Source: DATLLJ01 sp965229885 (GTDB lineage Bacteria; Acidobacteriota; Vicinamibacteria; Vicinamibacterales; CAVVIG01). From it: a DNA stretch of 64,000 nt. The notes under the pieces were generated by a model. The model was given only the letters and a program-made list of their open reading frames with translations, had not been told where the DNA came from and searched no databases. Location: positions 1,798,001-1,862,000 of the forward strand of contig CBDDJX010000003.1 of the NCBI GenBank assembly GCA_965229885.1. Direction: 5' to 3'. Position numbers and translations under genes: made by a program. Below, piece by piece: positions 9,382 through 17,959 of this stretch. Positions within the stretch are counted from its first letter, which is position 1, and every line of letters begins with the position of its first letter.

Positions 9382-9406
9382 GTCCGGCTTTAGCCGGACC
9401 GTGAAC
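9382..9406 (+). repeat. Palindromic repeat type A
   Basis: A 25-base element with the palindromic core TCCGGCTTTAGCCGGA followed by CCGTGAAC. A copy with one mismatch lies at 14614-14638 and a diverged copy at 50001-50019. It lies after the GIY-YIG gene, in non-coding sequence. Confidence 0.75.
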
Positions 9407-9459
9407 GGCACCCGGACCGCGAACGGTCGGACCGTGGGCGGCCGTCAGCCGTCGCTGCC

Positions 9460-9612
9460 TTTCGAGCCGGCTTCGTATTCGTGCGCCATTCTCGCGCGAC
9501 GCGCGAACTGCCGGTGCGTCTCCTCGAACTCGCTGCCGAGCACCGGCTGACCGTCGCGCGCGTGAGCGTCCGCAACCAGCGCTGGCGGTGGCGATCGTGT
9601 TCACGGAGGGAC
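9460..9612 (+). pseudogene. Fragment of a YgjP/DUF45-type metallopeptidase
   Basis: One frame reads FVFVRHSRATRELPVRLLEL, then AAEHRLTVARVSVRNQR and WRSCSRRDT. That matches the stretch before the zinc site of DUF45 (YgjP) hydrolases, which usually reads RNQRxRWGSCSxxG. The following HELxH zinc motif and C-terminus are absent, and the sequence after about 9612 is unrelated. With the type A repeat this accounts for the roughly 330-base gap between the GIY-YIG gene and the ABC-F gene. I see no promoter or complete gene here. Confidence 0.4.
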
Positions 9613-9685
9613 ACATTGCCGGCATCAATGCCGCGGTTGGGTGAGAGGTCGCCACCGCCGTGCCGTCGTCAGATCGGGATAGACG

Positions 9686-11284
9686 CTACGCCAGCGACCC
9701 GGTGTGTTCTTCGTAGCTGCCCTTGAAGTCGACGATGCGGCCGTGGTCCACGTGCCAGACGCGCGTGCCGACTTCTTCCAGGAGATCCTCGTCATGGGTG
9801 ACGAGGAAGAGGGTTCCCTCGTATTTCTGAAGCGCGACGTTCAGCGCATTAATCGATTCAAGATCGAGGTGATTCGTCGGCTCGTCGAGCACGAGGACGT
9901 TCGGCTTCTGCAGCATGAGGCGGCAGAAGAGCAGCCGCGCGGTCTCGCCGCCTGAAAGGGCGGCGGTCGGTTTGAGCCCTTCCTCGCCGCTGAAGAGCAT
10001 CTGGCCGAGGAGGCCGTGGATGTCCTGCTTCGACGCGTCGGGGTCGAACTGATGTAGCCACTCGACAGCGGTCAGCCCCTTCTCGATCGCGCCGGTGTGG
10101 TCCTGCGGAAAGTAGCCAACTGACACCTCGTGGCCCCACCGCACCGTGCCGGCGTCGCGGTCCGCGCGGGACGCCGGCATGTCGGGCGCGTCGGCCAGCA
10201 GCGCTTTGAGCAGCGTTGTCTTGCCGGCCCCGTTTCGACCGACGATCGCGATCTTCTCGCCCCGGTTGACCACCGCGCTGAAATTCGTGACGACGCGCGC
10301 GTTGCCAAACGACTGGGAGAGGCCGTCGAACTCCACCGGCACTTTCCCTGACGGCCGCTTCGTCGTGAACTTGATGTACGGCCGCTGAATATTCGACCGC
10401 GCCAGCTCGGTCGTCTGCAGCCGTTCAACCTCTTTGCGCCGCGACGTCGTCTGGCTCGCGCGCGTGCCGGCGCCGAAGCGCGCGATGAAGTCGTTGAGCT
10501 GCGCGATCTTTTTCTCGCGCTGCTCGTTATCGGCCTCGATCTTCGACCGGATCTGCGTCTTGGCCATCACCATGTCGTCGTAGCCGCCGGTATACGTGAT
10601 GATGGCCTGGTAGTCGATGTCGGCGATGTGCGTGCACACACGGTTCAGGAAGTGCCGATCGTGCGAGATAACGATCAGCGTCCCGTGGTAGCGATTGAGA
10701 AACTCCTCCAGCCAGTGGATCGACTCGAGGTCGAGGTGGTTCGTCGGCTCGTCGAGGAGCAACGCCTCGGGCTGGCCGAAGAGCGCCTGCGCGAGCAGCA
10801 CGCGCATCTTCTGCCCGCCCTGCAGCTCGCCCATTTTGCGCTCGTGCAGCGGGTCGGCGATGTCGAGCCCCTGCAGCAGCACCGCGGCGTCGCTTTCCGC
10901 CGAGTAGCCGTTTTCCTCGCCGACGATCCCTTCGAGCTCGCCGAGCCGCATACCGTCTTCGTTCGTCATCTCGGGACGCTCGTGGATCGTGTCGCGCTCG
11001 GTCAGCGCGCTCCACAGCCGCTGGTTCCCCATGATCACGACATCAACCACGCGATAGCTGTCGAAGGCGAACTGATCCTGGCGGAGGACGCCGAGCTTCT
11101 TCGGCCGGACGACGGTTCCACGCTGCGGCTCGGTCTCGCCGGTGAGCAGCTTCATGAACGTCGACTTGCCGGCGCCATTCGGCCCGGTCAACCCGTACCG
11201 CCGGTCCACCGCAAACGTCGTCGTTACCTCGTCGAAGAGAATCTTCGACCCGAACCGCATAGAGACGCCGCTGACTGAGATCAT
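9686..11284 (-). CDS. ybiT: ABC-F ATPase, YbiT-like translation factor
   Basis: A soluble protein with two ATP-binding cassettes and no membrane domain, of the ABC-F class that acts on ribosomes. The 532 residues align in order with E. coli YbiT: GPNGAGKSTFMKLLTGE (Walker A1), GVLRQDQFAFDSY, LLLDEPTNHLDLESIHWLEE (Walker B1), a charged linker, then GRNGAGKTTLLKALL and VLVLDEPTNHLDLESINALN. The second signature is LSGGETARLLF; the first is altered to LQGGQKMRVLLAQ. The gene is monocistronic and divergent from the desaturase. Assignment to the YbiT branch rests on length and the RQDQFAF block. Confidence 0.88.
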   Translation of the reverse strand: MISVSGVSMRFGSKILFDEVTTTFAVDRRYGLTGPNGAGKSTFMKLLTGETEPQRGTVVRPKKLGVLRQDQFAFDSYRVVDVVIMGNQRLWSALTERDTIHERPEMTNEDGMRLGELEGIVGEENGYSAESDAAVLLQGLDIADPLHERKMGELQGGQKMRVLLAQALFGQPEALLLDEPTNHLDLESIHWLEEFLNRYHGTLIVISHDRHFLNRVCTHIADIDYQAIITYTGGYDDMVMAKTQIRSKIEADNEQREKKIAQLNDFIARFGAGTRASQTTSRRKEVERLQTTELARSNIQRPYIKFTTKRPSGKVPVEFDGLSQSFGNARVVTNFSAVVNRGEKIAIVGRNGAGKTTLLKALLADAPDMPASRADRDAGTVRWGHEVSVGYFPQDHTGAIEKGLTAVEWLHQFDPDASKQDIHGLLGQMLFSGEEGLKPTAALSGGETARLLFCRLMLQKPNVLVLDEPTNHLDLESINALNVALQKYEGTLFLVTHDEDLLEEVGTRVWHVDHGRIVDFKGSYEEHTGSLA

Positions 11285-11347
11285 GAACGTTCCATTGTAG
11301 CAGGTCGGAATGCACGAGCGCCTTCAAAGCTTATGATTCCATTGGGT

Positions 11348-11375
11348 TTGACAGGTATTACGGAACTCTTACAGT
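11348..11375 (+). promoter_or_regulatory. Sigma-70-like promoter upstream of the desaturase gene
   Basis: A perfect -35 TTGACA (11348-11353), a 16-base spacer and a -10 TACAGT (11370-11375, four of six to consensus). It is about 65 bases before the desaturase ATG, which has a strong GAGGAG ribosome site at 11430-11435. Confidence 0.5.
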
Positions 11376-11440
11376 CGCCAGGCCCACCTTTCGGTACTGT
11401 AGTCGGCACAACCGAGTCACACCCAAGCTGAGGAGAACGC

Positions 11441-12301
11441 ATGGAGACCGCCGCTGTCGTTTCGCCCACTTCCCGCTACAGCAAGTTCAGTGTGCTCACG
11501 TGCGTCGTGTTGGTCTGGTTCCACATCATGGCCGTTGCGGCCTTCTGGTCCTTCAGCTGGACGAATCTCTCCGTGGCCCTCGCCCTGTACTGCATCGCCG
11601 GCGGCTTCGGCATCAGCATGGGTTACCACCGGCTCCACACGCATCGCGGGTTCAAGACGTCGAGATGGTTCGAGTATTTTCTCGCGATCTGCGGCACGCT
11701 GACCCTCGAGGGCGGTCCAATCTTCTGGGTCGCTATCCACCGGCTGCACCACCAGCATTCCGATCAGCCCAAGGATCCGCACACGCCGCGCGTCAGCGGC
11801 TTCTGGGCGCATCTTGGCTGGATCATGTTCGGTGAGGCGAGTCACAACGACACGGCGCGCATGGCGCGTTATGCGCCCGATCTTGCGAAGGAGCCCTTCT
11901 ATCGATGGTTGACGACCTACCACTGGGTGCCGCTCACTGTGCTCGGCTTCTCGCTGCTCGCGATCGGCGGGTGGGGGCTCGTCAACTGGGCGATCTTCCT
12001 GCGCGTGGTGGTCGGCCAGCATTCGACCTGGCTGGTCAACTCGGCCACGCACATGTGGGGCGGCCGTCGTTTTGCCACCCCCGACGATTCTCGAAACCTG
12101 TGGTGGGTCGCGCTCATCACGTTCGGCGAAGGCTGGCACAACAATCATCACGCCCATCCCACCTCTTCGCGCCATGGTCTTGCCTGGTACGAGTTCGATC
12201 CCACCTGGCTCCTGCTCAAGGTGCTCAGCGCGGTCGGTCTCGTCTGGGATGTCCGCGTCGCCCGAATCAGCCAGATACCGGAGGAAGAAGCCACCGCCTA
12301 G
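11441..12301 (+). CDS. Acyl-CoA (stearoyl-type) fatty acid desaturase
   Basis: Membrane di-iron desaturase that would introduce a double bond into acyl-CoA or phospholipid acyl chains, adjusting membrane fluidity. All three histidine boxes are present: HRLHTHRGF, HRLHHQHSD and, near the C-terminus, HNNHHAHP. There are two pairs of hydrophobic segments around them (for example LTCVVLVWFHIMAVAAFW). The 286 residues match bacterial Delta-9 desaturases. ATG 11441 has an ideal upstream GAGGAG and a recognisable promoter. A two-component pair follows about 100 bases later, so a link to membrane-state sensing is possible but unproven. Confidence 0.92.
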   Translation: METAAVVSPTSRYSKFSVLTCVVLVWFHIMAVAAFWSFSWTNLSVALALYCIAGGFGISMGYHRLHTHRGFKTSRWFEYFLAICGTLTLEGGPIFWVAIHRLHHQHSDQPKDPHTPRVSGFWAHLGWIMFGEASHNDTARMARYAPDLAKEPFYRWLTTYHWVPLTVLGFSLLAIGGWGLVNWAIFLRVVVGQHSTWLVNSATHMWGGRRFATPDDSRNLWWVALITFGEGWHNNHHAHPTSSRHGLAWYEFDPTWLLLKVLSAVGLVWDVRVARISQIPEEEATA

Positions 12302-12304
12302 CGT

Positions 12305-12335
12305 GTGCCCGCCGAAGCCGGCGTGGCGAAGGCGG
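12305..12335 (+). repeat. Palindromic repeat type D
   Basis: CCCGCC and GGCGGG flank an inner CCGAAGCC/GGCGAAGG region, forming an imperfect hairpin between the desaturase and kinase genes. It resembles the element at 31272-31299 in reverse complement, which shares the CCGCCG-AGCC and GGCGAAGGCGG blocks. Confidence 0.55.
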
Positions 12336-12401
12336 GTTATCCTTAGAAGGCGTGAGCAGCAGCGCCTCGAAGCCCCGTACGCCCGGAAAGCCCGGTACGC
12401 A

Positions 12402-13313
12402 ATGACATCCGGCGGACGCCGGAAGTCGGCGGCTTTTTTCATCGTCCTGGGCGCCTGCCTGGCCGGCGGAGCTCTGGCGCTGAACGTCGGCTGGATCATC
12501 GTCAGCTGGCAGAACGTCGGGCTCCTGGTCGTCGGCGTCATCGTCTTCCCACTCGTCATTACCGGCGTTGTGCTCAACACCGTCTTCCTGGTGCGGGAGA
12601 TCCGCCGCAACGAGCAGCACGAGGCGTTCATCAACGCCGTCACGCACGAGCTCAAGACGCCGGTGGCCTCGACGAGGCTGTACCTGCAGACGCTGCAGAA
12701 TCGTCACGTCGACGAGGCCAGGCGCCAGGAGTTCTACGACGTGATGCTGCAGGACAGCGACCGGCTCCAGGCCACCATTGAACAGGTGCTCCGCGCCGGC
12801 CAGCAGGGGGCGCGGCGTCGACGCTCCGGTCATCACGCGATCGACGTGAGCGCGCTCGTGTCGGAGTGTCTGTCGCTCGCGAGGACTCGCCATCGGCTGC
12901 CGCCGGAAGCGGTGACCTATCTGGAACGGTTTACCGACAGCGGGCCGCGTCTCGTCCTCGGCGACGAGGACGAGCTCAAGGCGGTCGTGTCGAATCTGGT
13001 GGACAACGCGATCAAATACTCGGGCCCGCAGGTGCGGGTCGCCGTCGAACTGGAGCAGACCGATGCGGCGACGATTACGCTGCGCGTGCGCGATCAGGGC
13101 ATCGGCATCTCGCCCTCCGAGCAGAAGCGGATCTTCAAGCGCTTCTACCGGATCCCCGGCGCGATGGCCACGCGGATCAAGGGCACTGGCCTCGGCCTCT
13201 TCATCGTCCGGTCCGTCGTGGTGCGGCACGGCGGGAAGGTGTACGCCGAGAGCGGGGGACCCGGCCACGGCAGCACGTTCATCGTGCAGCTACCGCTGGT
13301 GGCGCCGCAATGA
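12402..13313 (+). CDS. Sensor histidine kinase
   Basis: The 303-residue kinase has two N-terminal membrane segments (ALALNVGWIIVSW and VVGVIVFPLVITGVVLNTVF) with almost no loop between them, so it lacks a periplasmic sensor domain. A HisKA domain follows with the phospho-acceptor histidine in VTHELKTPVAS, then an HATPase domain with NLVDNAIKYS (N box), RDQGIGISPSEQ (G1) and GTGLGLFIV (G2). ATG 12402 gives the natural N-terminus MTSGGRRKSAAFF. Its TGA overlaps the regulator ATG (ATGA). The signal may be sensed in the membrane, and the desaturase is upstream, but no target is evident. Confidence 0.92.
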   Translation: MTSGGRRKSAAFFIVLGACLAGGALALNVGWIIVSWQNVGLLVVGVIVFPLVITGVVLNTVFLVREIRRNEQHEAFINAVTHELKTPVASTRLYLQTLQNRHVDEARRQEFYDVMLQDSDRLQATIEQVLRAGQQGARRRRSGHHAIDVSALVSECLSLARTRHRLPPEAVTYLERFTDSGPRLVLGDEDELKAVVSNLVDNAIKYSGPQVRVAVELEQTDAATITLRVRDQGIGISPSEQKRIFKRFYRIPGAMATRIKGTGLGLFIVRSVVVRHGGKVYAESGGPGHGSTFIVQLPLVAPQ

Positions 13314-14029
13314 GCCGCATCCTCATCGTCGAAGACGAACAGCACCTGGCAGACGGCCTGCGCTACAACCTCGAGGCCGAGCAGTACGACGTCGACATTG
13401 TCGACAATGGCGAGGAGGCGCTCAAGCGGCTGACCGCCGATTCACCGCCCTATAATGTCGTGATCCTCGACGTGATGCTCCCAGGCATCGACGGGTTCGA
13501 CGTCGTGGCGGAGCTGCGGCGGCAGCGCCGGTTCGTACCGGTGCTGATGCTGACCGCGCGCGGGCGGTCAGAGGATGTGCTGCGCGGCTTCAGCGCGGGC
13601 GCGGACGACTACCTCCCCAAGCCCTTCCAGCTGCCGATCCTGCTGACCCGCGTTCAGGGACTCCTTCGCCGCCACGAATGGTTCCGCCAGGAGACCGCGG
13701 CGCAGGCGACGCCAGTCGCGGCGCAGTTTTCGTTCCGGGACAAGAGCATCGACTTCGAGCAGCTGGAAGTGCGAGTGGGAGAGAAGCGGATGCCTCTCAC
13801 GCTGATGGAGGCGGCGCTGCTCCGCTACTTCGTGCAGCGCGAGGGCTGTCCGGTGCCGCGCAAGGCGATCCTCGAGGAGGTGTGGGGCCTGCGCGACGAC
13901 ACCGATACGCGCGCGATTGACAACTTCATCGTGCGCCTGCGGCGCTACATCGAGGACGACCCGACGAGCCCGAGACACCTGCAGACCGTTCGCGGGGTTG
14001 GTTACCGCTTCGTGGCGAACCCCGAGTAG
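13310..14029 (+). CDS. OmpR/PhoB-family response regulator
   Basis: The 239-residue DNA-binding partner of the upstream kinase, translationally coupled by an ATGA overlap. The receiver domain has the acidic pocket VEDEQ, the phospho-acceptor aspartate in VILDVMLPG, the conserved T in MLTARG and K in LPKPF. The C-terminal winged helix ends RRYIEDDPTSPRHLQTVRGV, then GYRF, diagnostic of the OmpR family. It ends in TAG and faces the convergent coiled-coil gene. Targets unknown. Confidence 0.93.
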   Translation: MSRILIVEDEQHLADGLRYNLEAEQYDVDIVDNGEEALKRLTADSPPYNVVILDVMLPGIDGFDVVAELRRQRRFVPVLMLTARGRSEDVLRGFSAGADDYLPKPFQLPILLTRVQGLLRRHEWFRQETAAQATPVAAQFSFRDKSIDFEQLEVRVGEKRMPLTLMEAALLRYFVQREGCPVPRKAILEEVWGLRDDTDTRAIDNFIVRLRRYIEDDPTSPRHLQTVRGVGYRFVANPE

Positions 14030-14031
14030 CC

Positions 14032-14412
14032 TTACTCCGCCTGCTGTGGCCGCTGCCGCTCCAGCGCCCACAACCGGCGGTCCACGAGCTGGTTCGTCTG
14101 GAGCTGCACGTCGATAAACTGATCCAGCTTGCGCTCGACCCGGCCGAATCCAGCGCCCATCTTCGCCGCGAGCCTCGAGTAGGCGAGCTCGGTGTACTGT
14201 CGCTGCTCGAGGAGCGCCGCATCGACCGAGTTGAACCGCTCGTCCACCCGATCGGACCGGCGATCTACCTGGTCGAACCGCTGATCCACCGAGGCGGACA
14301 GCTGGTGCACCGACGCTGACAGTTGGTCCAGCTTTACCTCGACCGCCTGAACACGCTCCCTGAGGTCGTCAATCCTGTCGGCCATTGCGCCGCCTTTCCG
14401 CGAGTCTACCAT
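14032..14412 (-). CDS. Small coiled-coil protein
   Basis: No named family. Starting at ATG 14412 (MVDSRKGG) or ATG 14385 (MADRIDDL), the 126-residue protein is an almost uninterrupted coiled coil with heptad-like repeats such as LSASVHQLSASVDQRFDQVD, ending in an arginine-glutamine tail. It has no membrane segment. A second small coiled-coil gene lies at 47922-48248. Such proteins are often annotated as DUF1640-like or t-SNARE-like, but the similarity may be compositional. The stop is two bases from the regulator stop in convergent orientation. Confidence 0.55.
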   Translation of the reverse strand: MVDSRKGGAMADRIDDLRERVQAVEVKLDQLSASVHQLSASVDQRFDQVDRRSDRVDERFNSVDAALLEQRQYTELAYSRLAAKMGAGFGRVERKLDQFIDVQLQTNQLVDRRLWALERQRPQQAE

Positions 14413-14613
14413 CGTCTCCCCGTTGTCAGGCACCTTGCTGCTGCCCACAACCAGCCCGCGCGCATCGGGGCGCGAATGTGCAACTACCGAGCCGCGCGAT
14501 ATATCACGTGTTGTGAGGGGCATGAGGCCCGAAGCACGCGATTCTCGCCGCGTCGGCGCCACGTGGATGCGCAGAATCTGCGACCGGCTGGCTCTCGGGA
14601 TCGCTGACGTGGT

Positions 14614-14638
14614 GTCCGGCTTTGGCCGGACCGTGAAC
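14614..14638 (+). repeat. Palindromic repeat type A, second copy
   Basis: GTCCGGCTTTGGCCGGACC followed by GTGAAC, differing at one position from the copy at 9382-9406. It lies 22 bases beyond the 3' end of the Smr remnant. Between it and the coiled-coil gene (14413-14613) I see no gene. Confidence 0.75.
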
Positions 14639-14659
14639 GTTGCTGGACCTTCGCGTTGG

Positions 14660-14986
14660 CTACTTGCGAAGCAGCACGTAAACAGCGCCCGCTCCGCCGT
14701 CGGATCGTGGCGCGTCGGCGTAGGCAAGCACCGCCGGATGCGTCCTGAGGCACTCGCGGACGCGCGCTTTGAGAATCGATACGCGGCCTTCCGAGTGCAG
14801 ACCGCGGCCGTGGACGATGCAGATGCAGCGATGGCCGTTGTGGCGGCTGTTGTCGATGAAGCGCCCCACGCTCGTGCACGCCTCCGTCGTCGTCCGGCCG
14901 CGAAGGTTGCGCCGGTCCGCGGCCGGATAATCGCCGCGCTTCAGCTTTCTGATTTCGCGCCGGTCGATGCCCGGTGCCGCGGATTG
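14660..14986 (-). pseudogene. Smr-domain protein, 5'-truncated and degraded
   Basis: The minus frame reads GIDRREIRKLKRGDYPAADR, then RNLRGRTTTEAC, GRFIDNSRHNGHRCICIVHG and RGLHSEGRVSILK, ending YVLLRK and TAG. This is the Smr (MutS2 C-terminal) nuclease domain, whose normal start LDLHGxT has become RNLRGRT, losing the conserved histidine. An in-frame TGA lies at 14987-14989 and no plausible start follows except a GTG at 14869 inside the domain. The sequence between here and rlmA (14990-15208) holds only a doubtful 46-codon minus ORF (15027-15167). Confidence 0.6.
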
Positions 14987-15208
14987 TCAGCGGCAATAAC
15001 GGCTGTAGGGATGGTCCTGAGCTCGATCACTGAGCCTCGCGATGGGAGTGTGCGCTGACACAGAAGCTCCCATTTCGTTCGCGCCTGGTGACGATGCAGA
15101 CCTGCCAGGACGGGGCGCCGAAGACCTTCGTGCGCGCCAGCGCTGGCCGCCGTTTCATCGTTTTCATACACGATCGTGCGGCCGAGGACACGACGCGTCG
15201 TGAGGCTC

Positions 15209-16069
15209 TCAGCCCGGCCGCGGCCGGAACACGTTCACATAGGCATCCACGGTGAGTTCCAGGCGCGACAAGGCTTCGACGTGGGCCTTGGTCGCCCGAT
15301 TGATGTTCCAGTAGTACGGCGTCATCGCTAGTAAATTCATGATCTGCGCCGGCGAGTCCACGACGATGGGATAGCGCACGCGCGTGGACGCGGTCCGTTC
15401 GAACAGCGTGTCGCCGGCCATCTGCGCCGGCGTGTGTGGATGGGGCTTCACCGAGGTGTAGATGTTGACGCGGAGGGCGTCGAGATGATCGGGCCCAGGC
15501 GTCACCGTCACAAGCGCGCCGTCATCACGGACGACGCGGCGCACATCGGCGGCGTCGATCGGCGCGAAGATGCTGAGGGCCACATCGAGCGACCGCGGCC
15601 GGAACGGGCTGCGATGCAGACTCGCCACGATCCACAGGACCTCGCGGTCGTACGCCGCGGCCATCCTGACGCCTGGACGCGAGATGTCGATGCCGTAGCA
15701 GGTGTGCGCCGGTGACATCGCCGCGACGAGCGTGTGCCGCAGTCGCGCCGTGAAAAACCCTTCGCCGCATCCGAGGTCGGCGACGTGGGTCTCGTTCCGG
15801 CCGGCCAGGACTTCAGCCACCGCGGCGTTCGCCGCCGCCGCCATCTGATCGTAGAAACCGTCGTGCAAGAACGTGCGCCGGCTGTGCATCATGGCCGAGC
15901 TGTCGCCGGGCTCGGCCGACTGCTTCTTGTTCGACAGCAAGAGGTTCAGGTAGCCGCTTCGCGCGCGATCAAAGGTGTGTGTGTGCGGGCACGTGGCCGC
16001 GGTGACGCGGATCGTGAGTTCCGCGTCACACACCGGACACGCCAGGACGGTTGTCAGCCGGTCGGGCAC
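15209..16069 (-). CDS. rlmA: 23S rRNA (guanine-N1)-methyltransferase, RlmA family
   Basis: SAM-dependent enzyme methylating a guanine in 23S rRNA helix 35 (G745 in E. coli, G748 in the RlmA-II branch). It begins with the family's zinc ribbon (CPVC ... CPHTHTFD), followed by RSGYLNLLLSNKK and MMHSRRTFLHDGFYDQM, both RlmA hallmarks. The SAM motif is VADLGCGEGFFTARL, then CYGIDISRPGVRMAAA. GTG 16069 gives a start close to the ribbon; an ATG at 16129 would add twenty arginine-rich residues that look non-native. Length, about 286, fits. Confidence 0.88.
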   Translation of the reverse strand: MPDRLTTVLACPVCDAELTIRVTAATCPHTHTFDRARSGYLNLLLSNKKQSAEPGDSSAMMHSRRTFLHDGFYDQMAAAANAAVAEVLAGRNETHVADLGCGEGFFTARLRHTLVAAMSPAHTCYGIDISRPGVRMAAAYDREVLWIVASLHRSPFRPRSLDVALSIFAPIDAADVRRVVRDDGALVTVTPGPDHLDALRVNIYTSVKPHPHTPAQMAGDTLFERTASTRVRYPIVVDSPAQIMNLLAMTPYYWNINRATKAHVEALSRLELTVDAYVNVFRPRPG

Positions 16070-16135
16070 CTTCGAACACCTGACGTGGCGTGTACGACTG
16101 CCGCGTCGTCCTACCGTGGCGCTGACCAAGCGCCC

Positions 16136-16561
16136 TTAATGGATAGCCCCGCTGTGCTGGTCGGCGCACGCCTGGCACACGCCTTCATCGTGCAGCCACT
16201 CGGGCGCGGTGCGCTGGCCGCAATGCTGGCAGGTGACAAACGACGCGAGGCGCGCTTCGCGCGCCCCTTTGACGAGCGCGGCGATGGCGCCGGGCAGCGC
16301 GTTCCCGGATAGCCGCCGCCACTTCACCACGCCGACGCGCCGGGGCTTTACCGAAAATGTGAACGGCGATTCCCACACGCCGGAGAACTGCGACACCACA
16401 ACGCTTGAATCGGTCAGGACGACGACGACTTCGGGCGGGTCGCCGCCGGTAAACCGGATGGAGCCGTCGAGGTCTTCCTGCCGATCCACCGGCGCCGGCA
16501 GGTTCGAGCTGAGGAAGGCGATCAGCTGCTCGTAGCGTTCGGGTGCGTCCAGAATGTCCAT
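16136..16561 (-). CDS. Hypothetical protein with C-terminal zinc ribbon
   Basis: Unrecognised 141-residue protein. The N-terminal two-thirds are beta-rich (SIRFTGGDPPEVVVVLTDSS; WESPFTFSVKPRRV). The C-terminus carries a four-cysteine ribbon, CQHCGQRTAPEWLHDEGVCQACADQ. The ATG at 16561 sits exactly where the reading frame of the upstream chimeric ORF loses homology, so a deletion breakpoint lies at or just before this gene. It is otherwise intact. A role in nucleic-acid or protein binding is possible. Confidence 0.6.
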   Translation of the reverse strand: MDILDAPERYEQLIAFLSSNLPAPVDRQEDLDGSIRFTGGDPPEVVVVLTDSSVVVSQFSGVWESPFTFSVKPRRVGVVKWRRLSGNALPGAIAALVKGAREARLASFVTCQHCGQRTAPEWLHDEGVCQACADQHSGAIH

Positions 16562-16571
16562 GCCCTGTCCT

Positions 16572-17596
16572 GAATGTTACTTCAACGGCCTGCCTGGCCC
16601 GGTCCAGATAATCCTGGCGGCCTGCGTAGCGCTCGCCAATCGAGAGACGGGCGTCTCCGCTTTCTTCCCGCTGCTCCTTCGTGAGCGCAAAGGGTTCGAA
16701 TCCACCAATCAGGCCGCTCAGGTACCCCAGGTTGCTCAGTCCAAGGTCGCTGAATCGCGGGACGGTCACATTCCACCCGGTGTATGTGCCCAGTGGCACG
16801 GCCACCTCGGGCAGACGAATGCCCGACACGTTGTTGCCATCCGCGTTCACCTGAGGCACTAGCACCCGATATGGCGCGCCCAACTGCGGCGGTTCCTTTG
16901 CGATCACAATCCGCTGGAGCATACCGATGCCGATCAGGTTCGGCGGTGTGCCGACGGGTGTGCCCATTCCGCCAATGGAGGCGCCGAACGACGTGATCAA
17001 CATCATCGCCACGGCGAATGTGCGGATATTGGCTTCCGAGCTCAATGTCACTTTTCGCAGATGCGCGACGATCGACAACCCGATCGGAAACATCATCGCC
17101 GTCGTCGCCGTATTACTGATCCACATCGAGAGGGCGGTGGCAACGCCACCGTACACGATGAGAATGCGGGCGGGACTGGCGCCGACCGCGCGCGAGGCGA
17201 GCGTCGTGTAAGCGATGCGGCGATCGACGCCGTGCACAAACATCGCCTGCGCCAGGATGAAGCTGCCAATGAAAAGAAAAATAACCGGATCGGCGAACGG
17301 CGCGAACGCGGTCTGCGCCGGTGTCACCAGAAACATCACCGCCAGCACGGGCCCCAGGACGGCGGTGATCGCCATGGGCAGCGCGTCCGTGATCCAGAGG
17401 ACGACGACAGTGGCGAGGATGACGGCGAGCCGATGCGCCTGCGCGCTCAGGCTGGGAAACGGGGCAGCGAGGAGCGCAACGAGCGCGACGGGCGCGAGGA
17501 TGAGACCGGCCGTCGCGCGGAAACGGTTGAACCGTGCTTCGGCCGGGAAATCGTTTCGACGGCCTCGACCTGCTCGCGAGTGGAATGCACGCCCAT
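16572..17596 (-). pseudogene. Chimeric ORF: SLC13/DASS transporter 5' half joined to an alpha/beta-hydrolase-type 3' end
   Basis: From ATG 17596 the frame breaks near 17545 and is picked up by RFRATAGLILAPVALVALLA, giving a sodium-coupled anion transporter N-half with SNTATTAMMFPIGLSIV (sodium site) and GTPVGTPPNLIGIGML. At about 16893-16913 the homology switches without frame change to the C-terminus of a large secreted alpha/beta-hydrolase-domain protein: YRVLVPQVNADGN, LPEVAVPLGTYTGWN, then DARLSIGERYAGRQDYLDRA. This hydrolase tail is itself cut at about 16577. So two deletions have fused pieces of two genes. No working transporter or hydrolase is expected. Confidence 0.7.
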
Positions 17597-17650
17597 GGCT
17601 TACGCCCGCTTGCCTGATGCCTCGCAGTGTCCGAGGAAAGTGATGATGTC

Positions 17651-17950
17651 CTAGTCGCTGCGCGCCTTGGCGATTTTCGCGTCGCGCTCGGACGAGAAGC
17701 GGTCGCGATCGCGTCGGTACTCCTCGTCTCGCCTGGCGCGCTCTGCGGGATCGAGCGTCGTGACCATCTGGTCTTGGTGCAGCAGATCCGCCTCGGCGAG
17801 CTTGGCCTCGTAAAAGTTCCGGACCTCGGCGATCGCGGTCTTCTGCTGGTCGGTCAGCAGCTTCCGCTCGATGCCTGCGTCCTTGTCCTGCTTCTTGAGG
17901 CGCTCCATCGCCAGCTCGTATGTAGATTTCACCGCCTTGTTGTCACCCAT
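17651..17950 (-). CDS. Small charged helical protein, 99 aa
   Basis: No known function. The product is highly charged and helical throughout (ELAMERLKKQDKDAGIERKL; AERARRDEEYRRDRDRF), with a start MGDNKAVKSTY and no signal, cysteine pair or membrane segment. Codon use matches neighbours. It lies just downstream of fkbM on the same strand (9 bases between the fkbM stop and its ATG on the other side), so co-transcription in the order fkbM then this gene is plausible. Confidence 0.6.
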   Translation of the reverse strand: MGDNKAVKSTYELAMERLKKQDKDAGIERKLLTDQQKTAIAEVRNFYEAKLAEADLLHQDQMVTTLDPAERARRDEEYRRDRDRFSSERDAKIAKARSD

Positions 17951-17959
17951 GCGTCTATT

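Noticed and set aside
15027..15167. 46-codon minus-strand ORF between Smr remnant and rlmA
   Set aside because: No ribosome site, family or neighbour logic; too weak to call.
16680..16720. tRNA-like T-loop sequence GGTTCGAATCC near 16690
   Set aside because: No acceptor, D or anticodon arms can be built around it; it lies in the reverse strand of the hydrolase tail (a chance match).
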